A stretch of 64,000 nt of DNA from an uncultured Chlorobiaceae bacterium (GTDB taxonomy: Bacteria > Bacteroidota > Chlorobiia > Chlorobiales > Chlorobiaceae): NCBI GenBank assembly GCA_903822595.1, contig CAIJPS010000033.1, positions 60,524 to 124,523 on the forward strand, read 5' to 3'. The notes under the pieces are model-generated. The model was not told the DNA's origin and did no database searches. It saw nothing but the letters and a program-made list of their open reading frames with translations. Below, one piece after another: positions 1-10,200 of the stretch. The position numbers and the translations under genes were made by a program. Each line of letters starts with the position of its first letter. Within the stretch, counting starts at the first letter, position 1.

Positions 1-373
1 AGGTCGCAAAATAAATAAGGTTGTTGAAAAACTCCTGCCTGACAAGAACGTCATTTTCCAGAAAAGCGACCAAAACGATATACATCGCAAGCACACCGAA
101 ATAAAGCGGAAAAATGCGTAACGTTCGCCGCAGGTAAAAGGCCTTCAAGTCAATGCTGCCCTTCCGGCTACGCTCCCTCAAAAGCAGTGTTGTAATGAGA
201 AAACCACTGATTGCAAAAAACAGATGCACCCCGTATGTACCGATATAACCGAGTATCGCTCCACTCCATTTTGGAGCAGTGTGATGCCAGATAACCGCGG
301 TAATACTGATAGCACGCAATCCATCAAGTGAACCAAAGTATCTCTTTTCCAGATAGCTTGCGTGACTGTCCAT
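1..373 (-). CDS. Acyltransferase 3 family membrane protein, N-terminal part (runs off the window)
   Basis: Reading the minus strand from the ATG at 373 gives about 124 residues that stay open to the window edge. The start reads MDSHASYLEKRYFGSLDGLR, and the SLDGLRAISITAVIWHH segment is the hallmark first helix of acyltransferase-3 (OafA/YrhL-like) proteins, with the catalytic-type His in it. It is followed by GVHLFFAISGFLITTLLLRE, the second conserved block, and by an FYLRRTLRIFPLYF segment. Members are polytopic inner-membrane enzymes that O-acylate surface sugars or lipids. The C-terminal two thirds lie outside the window, so substrate cannot be judged. Confidence 0.85.
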   Translation of the reverse strand, partial: MDSHASYLEKRYFGSLDGLRAISITAVIWHHTAPKWSGAILGYIGTYGVHLFFAISGFLITTLLLRERSRKGSIDLKAFYLRRTLRIFPLYFGVLAMYIVLVAFLENDVLVRQEFFNNLIYFAT

Positions 374-587
374 TATTCTCTTTTAAACCTTCAATTGCAG
401 GGGAAACCCAAGAAGGACTGATAATAAGAGGCGGTGATCATGTCTCCACCAAAAGGCATCAAGACATCCTCCTTTACTGGGTACATGAATAATGAAAATC
501 TTGTACCGGACTCGTCATCATACTGCGCCGACAAGGAAAATATAGGTCCAATGCGCTCAAATCAACTGGCAAGCACACAAATAAAAA

Positions 588-618
588 ACTCCGCCACATG
601 CAGAACACAGGGCGGAGT
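588..618 (-). terminator. Rho-independent terminator of hemE
   Basis: An 8-bp perfect stem (ACTCCGCC at 588-595 with GGCGGAGT at 611-618) encloses a 15-nt loop. Read on the minus strand it is followed by a T-rich run (complement of 581-587) and lies 21 nt after the hemE stop. Confidence 0.8.
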
Positions 619-639
619 AAAAAAAAAGAGCAGTCGCCC

Positions 640-1695
640 TTAGTGGTACTGGGCGCTCTCTTCCTTGACAAATTCAACGAGCAATTTCAGGTTTTCCGGA
701 TCCATATCGGGCAGAATACCGTGGCCGAGGTTGAAAACGTGGCCTGAATGTTCGGTGTGCTGACCGAAAGAGCGGAGAATCTTGGCTGCTTCGGCCTTGA
801 TTAATGCAGGTGTACCATAGAGCACCGTAGGATCGAGGTTACCCTGCAGGGCAACGCGGTCACCGAGTTCGGCGCGCGCCTTGCCGATATCCATACCCCA
901 GCCGAGACCCATGGCCTCACAGCCGGTATCAGCGATATCGTTGAGAATGGTGTTGCAATCCTTTGAGAAAACAATAACCGGAGTGTCAGGATATTTTGCC
1001 TTGATCGCCTGAACGGTATCCTTTATATAAGGAAGGGCGTATACGCGATAGTCATCTTCGGAGAGTGCGCTTGCCCATGAGTCAAAAATCTGGATGGCAT
1101 CGGCGCCAGCTTCGATCTGCTTCAGCACGTAAGCGGTGATAACGCTGGAGATCTTGCCAAGCAGCTCATGGGCCATTGCCGGCTCACGGTACATCATCTT
1201 CTTGGCGTAGGCATAGTTTTTCGATCCGCCGCCTTCAACAGCATAGGTAAAGAGGGTCCATGCAGCACCAGTAAATCCGATAAGGGGAACACGGTTATCG
1301 AGTTCTCTCTTGGTCATTCTGAGCGCATCCATCACATAGCCGAGTTTTTCATCAATATCAGGAACAATCAGCTTGTCGATATCTGCCTGTGAGCGGATCG
1401 GCGGAGTGAGCTTGATCCCTTTGGACTCGATAATTTCGACATTCATACCCATGGCTTCATTGACCACAAGTATATCAGAAAAAATGATAGCCGCATCCAC
1501 ACCCATCAGTTCAACGGGCTGAATGGTCACCTCGGTTGCCAGTTCCGGGGTTTTACAGAGGGTTAAAAAATCGGTTTTTTCTCTCACAGCACGGTACTCC
1601 GGCAAATAACGGCCGGCCTGGCGCATCACCCAGATTGGGGTTCTGGAACATGGCTGGCGTTTTAATGCCCGGAGAAAAAGATCATTTTTGAGCAT
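640..1695 (-). CDS. hemE: Uroporphyrinogen decarboxylase HemE
   Basis: Catalyses the cytosolic decarboxylation of uroporphyrinogen III to coproporphyrinogen III, the step that commits tetrapyrroles to heme and bacteriochlorophyll. The protein starts MLKNDLFLRALKRQ and is 351 residues, the normal family length (about 350). It has the signature RQAGRYLPEYR near residue 25 and IIFSDIL, with the catalytic Asp at about residue 74. An upstream in-frame start at 1770 would add 25 residues with no family resemblance, so 1695 is preferred. It lies 181 bp downstream of the sdhA-sdhB-sdhC genes on the same strand and has its own terminator. Heavy tetrapyrrole demand fits a chlorosome-bearing phototroph. 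Confidence 0.96.
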   Translation of the reverse strand: MLKNDLFLRALKRQPCSRTPIWVMRQAGRYLPEYRAVREKTDFLTLCKTPELATEVTIQPVELMGVDAAIIFSDILVVNEAMGMNVEIIESKGIKLTPPIRSQADIDKLIVPDIDEKLGYVMDALRMTKRELDNRVPLIGFTGAAWTLFTYAVEGGGSKNYAYAKKMMYREPAMAHELLGKISSVITAYVLKQIEAGADAIQIFDSWASALSEDDYRVYALPYIKDTVQAIKAKYPDTPVIVFSKDCNTILNDIADTGCEAMGLGWGMDIGKARAELGDRVALQGNLDPTVLYGTPALIKAEAAKILRSFGQHTEHSGHVFNLGHGILPDMDPENLKLLVEFVKEESAQYH

Positions 1696-1876
1696 GCAAT
1701 GCAATAATTTTGATGAGTTAACAAAACAAGGGCCCGTCAGATCGTCCGGTAATTCCCCGGCTGAGAGCAAAGTAAAAGTGCAAAGTTACGCTTTTTCAAC
1801 CTTTTTTTAAAACTTTCCGGAAGATCGGTACTCAGGTCATCAGCGTTCTTCGGCAGCAAAAGGCAAAAAAGCACAT

Positions 1877-2725
1877 TCAGCTCACAATATGGCGTTTGAT
1901 ACCAAGCTGTTTTGCACTGTATCCGAGAGCAAGGCCGATCATTTCAGAAATATGAAAAACGGGAATGGAGCTCTCAACGCCAGCATTTTTGAGTGCCTTG
2001 GCCTGATAGCCGTCAAGCGATGTATGGCAAAGCGGACAAGGCGTCACAATAAAATCAGCTTTCGACTCAATTGCCTCCTGCAGGGCCTCTGCCGCTACAT
2101 TGAGTGACTCTTGTTCGGCAACCAGCAGGGTGTGAAATCCGCAGCAGCGATTTTTATGGTTATACGGAATGGTTTGTCCACCCAATGCCTCAATCAACTG
2201 GTCAAGTGATGTGGGATCAACCGGATTGTCATGCCCAAGAACTGTTGACGGACGGAGTATATGACACCCATAAAAGGGAGCAATCCGGTAATTTTTCAGC
2301 GGAACCTTTACCTTCTCGCGGATGGTATCGAGTCCGACATCATCGACCAGTACCCAAAGCAGATGCCGCACCTCTGAGGTTCCAAGGTATTCAAGCCCCT
2401 CCTCTTTAAGAATCTCATTGATCTCTTTTTTCAGTTCCGGCGATTCATCCAACTTTTTCTTTGCCGTGCGGATCGTCATAAGACAGGTGTTGCAGGAGAC
2501 AATAAGATCAAGCCCCATCTTTTCGGCAAGGGCAATATTGCGACCGTTGACCAGCGCAAAATGTTTCGGACTGACATACTCGAGATTACTTCCCCCGCAG
2601 CAGGTGCCTTCGTGCAGTTTGACAAGCTCGATTCCAAGATCTTTCTGCCAGAGCTCAATGGAACGGTCCACCTCTTTGGTCATGGACTCATTGATGCAGC
2701 TCAGGTAATATGCATATCGCTTCAT
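1877..2725 (-). CDS. sdhC: Succinate dehydrogenase/fumarate reductase CCG-domain subunit (SdhC/SdhE type)
   Basis: Third subunit of a non-classical succinate:quinone oxidoreductase. Instead of a heme-binding membrane anchor it has two CCG domains like heterodisulfide reductase HdrB. The first reads GTCCGGSNLEY followed by SCNTC; the second has FYGCH, NRCCGFHTLL and CPLCH. These cysteines bind an iron-sulfur centre in characterised relatives. A GGGGAGA ribosome-binding site sits just upstream of the ATG at 2725, and the gene begins 17 nt after sdhB ends. In green sulfur bacteria this complex is thought to work as fumarate reductase in the reductive TCA cycle. No transmembrane helix is evident, so membrane contact is probably amphipathic, as known for this subclass. 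Confidence 0.92.
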   Translation of the reverse strand: MKRYAYYLSCINESMTKEVDRSIELWQKDLGIELVKLHEGTCCGGSNLEYVSPKHFALVNGRNIALAEKMGLDLIVSCNTCLMTIRTAKKKLDESPELKKEINEILKEEGLEYLGTSEVRHLLWVLVDDVGLDTIREKVKVPLKNYRIAPFYGCHILRPSTVLGHDNPVDPTSLDQLIEALGGQTIPYNHKNRCCGFHTLLVAEQESLNVAAEALQEAIESKADFIVTPCPLCHTSLDGYQAKALKNAGVESSIPVFHISEMIGLALGYSAKQLGIKRHIVS

Positions 2726-2742
2726 CCAGCAGTTCTCCCCTG

Positions 2743-3777
2743 TTATTTTTTATGAGATTTGTGATCCTGCTTTACATGTTCGGTCATCTCCCTGAACATC
2801 TTCCTGAATATCTTGATCCCTTTGGCCGATTTTACCAGCGGCGGTGGCGGCGGTGTACGGCGTTTCATGATCATTTTCATGGCCATCGGCAGAAGGTTCT
2901 GCAACGTCCAGACTACGCCATTGGTGCGTATCGGAAGAGTTGCTTCGATCAGCTTACCCTTCTTTTCAATATCTGACATAAAGGCTTCCGCATGTTTGGA
3001 TCCACTGGTATCCTTCATTCCCCTGCTTTCGATAGCATCTTCACGTATTCCATGAATGGCATCCATGATCGGAATGCTTTTGACGCAACTCTCCTGACAG
3101 CGATAGCAGTGGGTACAGTCCCAGACACCATGATCCTTGACCAGTTCGGCAAGACGCTGCTCATGAATGGCATCCCGACTGTCAACATTCATGCGGTAGG
3201 ATTTCAGCAGCACGGCAGGAGAGACATACTCCCTGTTCGCCCTCAAGATGCTGCATTCAGAAACACACGATGCACAAAGAATACAATCCGTCGCCTTGTC
3301 GTAACGGAGGAACTCCTCTTCAGAGATCAGGAACTCCTTCTTGCCCATCTGGGCCTCAGGCATGGTTGAATCAACCCAATTTGAGTAGTGCTTCATCTTG
3401 TCGACCAAGGGATCCATATCGACAATAAGATCCTTGATAAGCGGCAGGTTGCGCAACGGCTCAACCTTGATGATGCCTGGCTCACGGCTTTTGGCGAGCA
3501 CATCCCATACCTGGGTCGTACAGGCAAGCTGGGAAAGACCGTTTACCCTCATGCCGCAGGAGCCGCAGATTCCTGCCTGACAGAAGGCCCTGAAGCTGAC
3601 CGATCCATCAATATGCTCCTTGATATAATTCAACGACCTGAGCACCGTAACACCTCTCTCCACAGGAATGGTATAATCGTCAAAATAGGGCTTGCTGTCG
3701 ACCTGTGGATTGAAGCGGAAAACCCTGAAGGTTACATCTTTTTTCCCCTCTTTATGCTGATCTGTTGGCACCGTCAT
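2743..3777 (-). CDS. sdhB: Succinate dehydrogenase/fumarate reductase iron-sulfur subunit
   Basis: Carries electrons between the flavoprotein and the quinone side. The N-terminal [2Fe-2S] ferredoxin domain shows FCQAGICGSCGMRVNG and a distal LAC. The C-terminal part has two Cys clusters, CILCASCVSEC and CTHCYRCQESC, for the [4Fe-4S] and [3Fe-4S] or second [4Fe-4S] centres. At 344 residues it is longer than the classical subunit (about 240). The extra 100 residues form a basic tail with a run of five prolines, typical of the CCG-subunit class. A TTG two codons upstream (3783) is possible, but the ATG at 3777 is preferred. It follows sdhA by 11 nt, so the two are co-transcribed. Confidence 0.93.
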   Translation of the reverse strand: MTVPTDQHKEGKKDVTFRVFRFNPQVDSKPYFDDYTIPVERGVTVLRSLNYIKEHIDGSVSFRAFCQAGICGSCGMRVNGLSQLACTTQVWDVLAKSREPGIIKVEPLRNLPLIKDLIVDMDPLVDKMKHYSNWVDSTMPEAQMGKKEFLISEEEFLRYDKATDCILCASCVSECSILRANREYVSPAVLLKSYRMNVDSRDAIHEQRLAELVKDHGVWDCTHCYRCQESCVKSIPIMDAIHGIREDAIESRGMKDTSGSKHAEAFMSDIEKKGKLIEATLPIRTNGVVWTLQNLLPMAMKMIMKRRTPPPPPLVKSAKGIKIFRKMFREMTEHVKQDHKSHKK

Positions 3778-3788
3778 AAGCAAAATAG

Positions 3789-5492
3789 TTAATAAGTTCT
3801 TTCCTGGAGTTCATAACGTCCCATTGTTACCGGCTTTTCACCAAGGGTAACTTTTCCGTTCACCAGGGTAGCCAGTGTATGCTTGTGCCAGTTCGCATCA
3901 TCCCGTACAGGAAAATCGATCCGGGTATGGGAGCCCCGGCTCTCCTGGCGAACAGAGGCTCCGGCAGCAACGGTTTCAGCCAGATCCAGCATATTTTTCA
4001 GTTCAAGTACCTGCATAAGATTGGTATTGAAAACATCGCTGGCATCAGAAATACGGACTTTTTTGAACCGTTCTTTAAGCTCTGCGATATCGGCAATCCC
4101 TTTCTGCAACAAAGAGGATTCCCTGAAAATACCAACGTTAAGCGCAAGTGTCTGACCAAGCTCCTCACGCAACTCGCCATACCGTTCATAGCGACCGGAA
4201 GTGTGCATTCCGCCCCTGATCTCTTCAAACTGTTCGGCAAGTTCGGCTTCCGATATGGTTCCCGGTGAAAATTTTCCAGCCTCCTCCGCCGCCGTGTGTC
4301 CAGCTATACGACCGAACACAAGAATGTCAAGCAGAGAATTTCCTCCAAGGCGATTTGCTCCATGAACCGAAACACAGCCGCACTCACCCGCTGCATAAAC
4401 GCCACCCATGACCGTCCGGGTCTGGTTATCGGTATCAATCCCACCCATTGAGTAGTGAGCGGTCGGCCTGACCGGAATAGGCTCCTCAATGGGATCAATT
4501 CCTTCAAAGTTCATCGACATCTCCCGTATCTGCGGAAGGCGCGATTTGATAAGATCCGCACCGAGATGGGTGAGATCAAGATGAAGATATTTACCTGCCG
4601 GGCTGTCAAATCCCCTTCCTTGCAAAATTTCCGTTTCAAGCGATCGGGAAACAAGGTCGCGCGGGCCAAGCTCCATTTTTTCAGGCGCATAGCGCGACAT
4701 AAAGCGCTCACCATCTTTGTTGAGCAGATAACCGCCTTCACCCCGGGCTCCTTCGGTAACAAGCAGCCCGCTCTTTCTCAGGCCTGTCGGATGGAACTGA
4801 ACAAACTCCATATCTTTCAGAGGTATACCTGCCCGGTAAGCAATAGCCTGACCGTCACCGGTATTGCCCGCCGCATTGCTTGACCGGTTCCAGTACATTT
4901 TGGCATAGCCACCGGTAGCAAAAATCACGGTTTTTGCAGGAAAAGCCTCGACCTTCCCACTCTTCATATTCATGGCAATCAGCCCATTCGAACGGCTCCC
5001 GCTGACCGACAAGTTCAGTGCGAAGTACTCATTAAAGAAAATCACCCCTTTTTTCAGACACTGTTCATAGAGTGTCTGCAGAATGGTATGACCTGTTTTA
5101 TCAGAGCAGTAGCAACAGCGAGGGCGACCAGCACCGCCAAAAGGTCTCTGGGCAATGGTGTTGTCCTCCATCCTCGACCACGGGGTGCCCATATTTTCAA
5201 GTTCACGGATAATTTTGGGCGCTTCAGAGCAAAGCACATCAACCGCATCCTGATCAGCAAGATAATCACTGCCCTTGATGGTATCGAAAATGTGCATTTC
5301 AACCGTATCGTCCTTGGCCTTATTGCCAAGCGCAGCATTGGCTCCACCCTGAGCTGCAGAAGTGTGGGAACGGTTTGGATAGACTTTGGACAAAACGGCA
5401 ATATTGAGTGCCGGATTGGTTTTCATTGCCTCCATGGCAGCGTAGAGCCCGGCACCCCCGCCTCCGACAATAACAATATCAAATGGTTTCAT
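3789..5492 (-). CDS. sdhA: Succinate dehydrogenase/fumarate reductase flavoprotein subunit
   Basis: Catalytic subunit, 567 residues. The N-terminal dinucleotide fold IVGGGGAGLYAA binds FAD. The motif SHTSAAQGG has His43 in the position that carries the covalent 8-alpha-FAD link in the family. Substrate-site motifs FHPTGL, GARGEGG and AHYSMGGI are present. An AAGGAG ribosome-binding site lies upstream of the ATG. It is the first gene of sdhA-sdhB-sdhC. Family knowledge says the complex interconverts succinate and fumarate with a menaquinone pool. In a green sulfur bacterium the fumarate-reducing direction of the reductive TCA cycle is expected, though the sequence alone does not fix direction. 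Confidence 0.96.
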   Translation of the reverse strand: MKPFDIVIVGGGGAGLYAAMEAMKTNPALNIAVLSKVYPNRSHTSAAQGGANAALGNKAKDDTVEMHIFDTIKGSDYLADQDAVDVLCSEAPKIIRELENMGTPWSRMEDNTIAQRPFGGAGRPRCCYCSDKTGHTILQTLYEQCLKKGVIFFNEYFALNLSVSGSRSNGLIAMNMKSGKVEAFPAKTVIFATGGYAKMYWNRSSNAAGNTGDGQAIAYRAGIPLKDMEFVQFHPTGLRKSGLLVTEGARGEGGYLLNKDGERFMSRYAPEKMELGPRDLVSRSLETEILQGRGFDSPAGKYLHLDLTHLGADLIKSRLPQIREMSMNFEGIDPIEEPIPVRPTAHYSMGGIDTDNQTRTVMGGVYAAGECGCVSVHGANRLGGNSLLDILVFGRIAGHTAAEEAGKFSPGTISEAELAEQFEEIRGGMHTSGRYERYGELREELGQTLALNVGIFRESSLLQKGIADIAELKERFKKVRISDASDVFNTNLMQVLELKNMLDLAETVAAGASVRQESRGSHTRIDFPVRDDANWHKHTLATLVNGKVTLGEKPVTMGRYELQERTY

Positions 5493-5631
5493 ACGCTCAA
5501 ATCTCCTTGTGAAGCTATAAAGAGAGCCTCACTGATTAAATGGCAGGACACTCCAACCGCCGAAGCGCCCCGCTCATTGAAATTGGTCTTTCTGGTATTA
5601 CTGAGGAAAGCTGTACAAGGTACCCGGACTG

Positions 5632-6084
5632 CTACAGGGCTACATGATCGTCATGAACCGGAAGTTCCTCGACAGCATGAAGCACATCGGTCATATTGAG
5701 AAGACCAAGAATTTTGTTGTTTTCCATGACGGTAAGGCGCCTGACATTGCTCCTTTTCATCAGACGAAGCGCATACTTTATGCGAAGGGTGGGATTGACA
5801 CTGATAACCGGCTTGCTCATGATCTGAAACACCGGAGTATTCCAGGGATCACGATGCACATCCTCGCCCGGATCGATCACCTTTTCAAGAATATCTTTTT
5901 CAGTCACAATACCATAGCAATCGTCCTCGTTACGAGGCTCGACAATAAGACCGCTCTCCTTGCTCCGTTTCATAATCTGCAGAGCCTCGGCAACCGTACA
6001 GCTTCCTTTGATTATGTGAAACTCTTTCTGCATAAGAGCAGATACCGGCAGCGTACGTAATGTTATAAGCTGATCCATAGTCAT
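5632..6084 (-). CDS. Tandem CBS-domain protein
   Basis: A 150-residue protein made almost entirely of two CBS domains, at about residues 12-72 and 88-147. Each ends in a typical 'GIVTEKDIL' or '[11 protein letters not shown]' strand-helix. Paired CBS modules bind adenine nucleotides (AMP, ATP, SAM or similar) and usually act as energy-state sensors. There is no fused effector domain, so the partner is unknown. The stop is 139 bp upstream of sdhA on the same strand, so regulation of that complex is possible but unproven. The start could be Met1 or Met3. Confidence 0.88.
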   Translation of the reverse strand: MTMDQLITLRTLPVSALMQKEFHIIKGSCTVAEALQIMKRSKESGLIVEPRNEDDCYGIVTEKDILEKVIDPGEDVHRDPWNTPVFQIMSKPVISVNPTLRIKYALRLMKRSNVRRLTVMENNKILGLLNMTDVLHAVEELPVHDDHVAL

Positions 6085-6273
6085 CAGGTTACTTAAAGAT
6101 TAAAAAAACTGATAATGCCCATTTTTTACTTTTCAGCACAACAGGCAACCGATTTTATGTCAGAAAGCAGAAAAAGGGAGGAATACCATACTTCATTTTC
6201 AAAGTTGGCATGAGGAGTCAATTTATAAAAAAAAACATCATCATTGCAAGAATTGCCCGCTCAAAAAGAAAAA

Positions 6274-6912
6274 TTATGCAATTCCATGTGTTTTTTTATA
6301 CGCTGCCCAGTTCTGTTTCAAGGCAAGAAAAGCATTGAAATCTTTCTGAAGCAGAAAGGGATTTGTCACACACTCTGTGGCGATGTTTGAGATGGGCGAC
6401 ACGCCGTAATCGTGTCCAGGATAAACTTTTGTCTCACCAGGCAACATCATGAGACGGTGCAGCGACCCGTATTCATCACGCGCCTGCTCTTCACTGCCGG
6501 TTCCCCCCACCTTTCCCGTAAAAAGAGTATCCCCGGTAATAAGAGCGTCTCCGACATGAATACAGATGGAATCCTTCGTATGTCCCGGCGTGTGGAGAAT
6601 ACGCGCCTCAAGAGAGCCAAGAGGAAAACGGGCTCCATCTTCTACGGCAATACCTGTCAGGGAACAGGTGTCACCGTAAAGCATGGGAAGAAGAGCGGTC
6701 ATCGCCCTGATGGCATCGTTGCCATTGGTGTGATCGTCATGACCATGGGTTGAAAAAACAAATCGGATCACAAAACCCCGTTCAGCAGCAAACCGGACAA
6801 TCATGCCGGGATTGTAGGAGGCATCAACAACAATTGCCTCCTTAGAAACCTCATCGGCGACAAGATATCCGAAGTTCCTGTCACCTCCTGTACGAAACTG
6901 CTCAACAATCAT
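6274..6912 (-). CDS. Metallo-beta-lactamase-fold hydrolase (glyoxalase II-like)
   Basis: A 212-residue hydrolase with the metal-binding motif THGHDDH, a downstream HTPGHT, the bridging Asp in LITGDTLF and a final YPGHDYG. These are the di-metal ligands of the glyoxalase II/persulfide-dioxygenase branch. The ATG at 6912 is chosen over one at 6942 because a strong GGAGGAG site precedes it. It closes the operon headed by the CsoR/CstR-like repressor and starts 13 nt after the PII-like gene. Substrate is uncertain: a thioester or a persulfide is possible. If the repressor is a sulfur sensor, a persulfide-related role would be attractive, but that is inference. Confidence 0.85.
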   Translation of the reverse strand: MIVEQFRTGGDRNFGYLVADEVSKEAIVVDASYNPGMIVRFAAERGFVIRFVFSTHGHDDHTNGNDAIRAMTALLPMLYGDTCSLTGIAVEDGARFPLGSLEARILHTPGHTKDSICIHVGDALITGDTLFTGKVGGTGSEEQARDEYGSLHRLMMLPGETKVYPGHDYGVSPISNIATECVTNPFLLQKDFNAFLALKQNWAAYKKTHGIA

Positions 6913-6925
6913 GCATGCTCCTCCA

Positions 6926-7234
6926 TCAGGCTGTTTTTTCAACGTTCATCAGAAAGGCCCTTGCCGGAAAATCCTTGTCCACCGCAATCGGGTTCTTTTC
7001 AAGTTCGAGCATGATGGCTTCAGCTTTGTCATCATCAAGAATGGCAAAACAGAGCGACGAATAGGTGGCAAACATCTCATCGGTAGGCCACCATGCCTGC
7101 TGCTGTAACCCTTTTTTTTCACAGTTGCACCCCTTGATGGCAACATTGCTGAACATATGCACCTGATACTTCTGGAAAAGAGCCCGCACTTTCGGTCGGG
7201 TCTCATCATGTCCCATGATGGCAAGAAATTTCAT
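6926..7234 (-). CDS. Small PII-like protein encoded with the RND pump
   Basis: A 102-residue protein starting MKFLAIMGHDETR. GGAGG precedes the ATG at 7234, which is therefore preferred to one at 7297. Size and beta-alpha-beta pattern suggest a ferredoxin-like/PII fold. A loop KGCNCEKKG with two cysteines occupies the middle, roughly where PII proteins have the T-loop. PII-like proteins of a separate subgroup are known beside heavy-metal RND efflux genes. Placement directly after the pump gene (13 nt) supports that assignment. The two loop cysteines could bind a metal or react with thiols. I cannot confirm family membership without a profile search. Confidence 0.6.
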   Translation of the reverse strand: MKFLAIMGHDETRPKVRALFQKYQVHMFSNVAIKGCNCEKKGLQQQAWWPTDEMFATYSSLCFAILDDDKAEAIMLELEKNPIAVDKDFPARAFLMNVEKTA

Positions 7235-7247
7235 GCGATTGCCTCCG

Positions 7248-10200
7248 TTACGGTTTTGTTGATTTCTTCTCAACAATATAATAGACAATCGGCACAACCA
7301 CGAGCGTCAGAATGGTTGAAAGAACGCCGCCCCAAATCAGTGATATGGCAAGTCCCTGAAAAATCGGATCAAACAGCATGACAATAGAGCCGATGACAAC
7401 CGCACCTGAAGTCAGAATAATCGGCCGTGTACGAACAGCCGCCGACTCAATGACCGCCTGCTTGAGATCAGCACCTTCCGCCCTGCGTATCTGGATAAAA
7501 TCAATGAGCAGCACCGAGTTTCGCACCATGATACCAGCCAGGGCAATCATGCCGATCATACTGGTTGCCGTAAAGAAGGCTCCATGCAGCAGGTGACCAG
7601 GGATGATACCCACAAGGCTCAGAGGAATGGCGATCATCATGATCAGCGGTGTCTTGAAAGATTGGAACCATCCAATAATCAAGAGATAAATAATCACAAG
7701 TACCACAGCAAAAGCAGTCCCCAGATCCCTGAACACTTCAAAGGTAATCTGCCACTCTCCATCCCATTTCATCGCTAACTTGTCATCCGATGTCGGGGCT
7801 GCCGTGTAGAGAGGACTAACGCTGTACCCTCCAGGAACCTTGAGCTTTTCGATTTGTTTATCCATATTGAGCATTGCGTAGACCGGACTCTCCGTCGCCC
7901 CGGCAACATCTGCCGTCACATAGACCACCCTGCGAAGATCCTTGCGGTAAATACTCTTCTCCTGGACTTTTTCTTCAACCTTGACCAGTTCCGAAAGTGG
8001 AATCATCTCACCGGCACGCAGACGGGTTGTCAAGGTACCCATACCCTGCGACTGCACAAAAATGCCCGAAAGATCATGCAGTGACGTCCTGTCAGACTGT
8101 GGCAGCCTTACCTGTATTGTTACAGGATCAAGCTCCTTGTCCGTATGCAAGACACCAACATCCATACCCGCAATCGACATGCGCAGTGTCTGGGCTATCT
8201 GTTCGGCAGTGACACCACGGAACGCCGCACGCTCTTTGTTGACTACCAGATCGTAAACCTTCTGGTCATCTTCAACCATCCAGTCCACATCGACCACACC
8301 GGGAGTTTCTTCAAAAATTTTTTTGACCTGTTTGGCCAATGCAATCTGCTGAACCTGCGAAGGGCCATAAATTTCAGCAACAAGAGTTGAAAGAACAGGG
8401 GGACCTGGAGGAATTTCAACAATCTTGGCGTTCGCGTTATACCGCCTTGCAATCTGCTGCACCCCAGCCCTCACCTTTTTGGCAATATCGTGACTCTGTG
8501 CCTTGCGCTCATCCTTGGGAACAAGGTTTACCTGGATATCACCCATATTTTTTGCCTGGCGCATATAATAATGGCGCACCAGACCATTGAAATTGATCGG
8601 TGCATTGGTCCCCACATAGTACTGGTAGCTCAGGACTTCGGGCACAGTTTTCAGATAGGCCGAAATCTCCTTGGTAACCCTTGCCGTCTGCTCAAGTGCG
8701 GTACCTTCCGGCATATCAACAATCACCTGAAATTCATTCTTGTTGTCAAACGGAAGCATCTTCATCTGTACGGCCTTCATCGGCACCAGTGCAATGGCAC
8801 CAACCAGCATCAACCCTACCACACCAAAAGCGATCCATCGCTTGAAACTGCTCTCAATGAAGGGAGAGAGAATCTTGTTGAAAAGCTTGTAATAGCCCGT
8901 CTTGGCAATATCATACTCTTCATGATGCCCCTCCTCAGTTTTGAGGAGACGGAAAGAGAGCCACGGCGTTGCAATCAAAGCAACAAGAAGCGAAAAAATC
9001 ATGGCCAGCGAAGCGCCGATCGGCATCGGACTCATATAGGGGCCCATAAGGCCGGAAACGAAAACCATCGGAAGCACTGCGGCAATAACCGTGAATGTTG
9101 CCAGAATAGTCGGATTACCCACCTCATTGATCGCTGTGATAGCAGCCTGCAGTTTGGGCTGTCGCTTCATGGCGAAGTGACGATGGATGTTCTCGGCAAT
9201 AATGATCGAATCATCAACGACAATACCGGTCACAAAAATCAGTGCAAAAAGGGTCACCCTGTTCAGTGAATAATCGAGCAGATAGTAGATCAGAAGAGTA
9301 AGAGCAAAGGTGATCGGTACCGATGCCAGAACAACAAGAGCGCCACGCCATCCAAGAAAAAATCCGACAACAACGGTCACGGCCACAACAGCCATAAGCA
9401 GATGCTCCAGAAGGGTAGATACCTTGTCGGTTGCCGTTGCGCCATAGTTCCTGGTTTCGGATACCGTCACATCGGATGGAATAGAGACCTTCTTAAGTTC
9501 GTTAACCCTTGCAAGCACCTTGTCAGCCAGCTTGGAAGCATCGCTCCCCTGACGCTTGGCCACCGTCAGCGTCACCGCCGGGTACTCTCCTGAAGGTGAA
9601 CCATTCGGAGCCGCGGCAGCCCATCCGAAAAAATTGTAGTTACTGACCTCTTCAGGCCCATCAACAACACTCGCCACATCGCGAAGGTAAACCGGCGAGG
9701 CGCCATAAATCCCCACAACAATATTCCCGACATCACTGGCACTCTCCAGAAACCTTCCCGATCGAACAATAATCTCCTCATTCATCTGTTTGAAATCACC
9801 GGCAGTCATCTGGCTATTGGCCATCTGTACCTGACGGGCAATCTGCAGCGGACTCACATTGAACTGCCGGAGTTTTTCCTTGTCAAGCACAATCTTTACC
9901 TGCCGTTTCAATCCACCCTTTATATCAACATCGCCGATATTCTTGATTTTTTTCAACTCATCGGCAACCTCAACGGCGGTTTTACGGAGCTGAAAGGGAT
10001 CCTTTGTCTTGCTCCAGAAGGTAAGATTAAGCACCGGAACATCGTCGATAGAGACCTTTTTCATCAAGGGAAACTGGACACCTGCGGGCATCTTGTCCAT
10101 GTTTTTCATCAGCGTCGACCACAACTTGACCATGCTTTTCTCAGCATCCTCACCAACCTTATAGCGGACGGTCACCACTGCAAAGTCGGGCATGGAGGTA

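Noticed and set aside
434..643. Plus-strand frame of 69 codons before hemE
   Set aside because: Runs through the hemE terminator and lacks any protein-like pattern.
6274..6912. Definite persulfide dioxygenase (ETHE1/CstB) call
   Set aside because: The metal motif fits the wider glyoxalase II branch, and no residue seen here separates the two; left as a general hydrolase.
8490..9269. Plus-strand open frame of 259 codons
   Set aside because: Lies wholly antisense to the RND pump gene; composition is typical of a shadow frame and no family motif is present.
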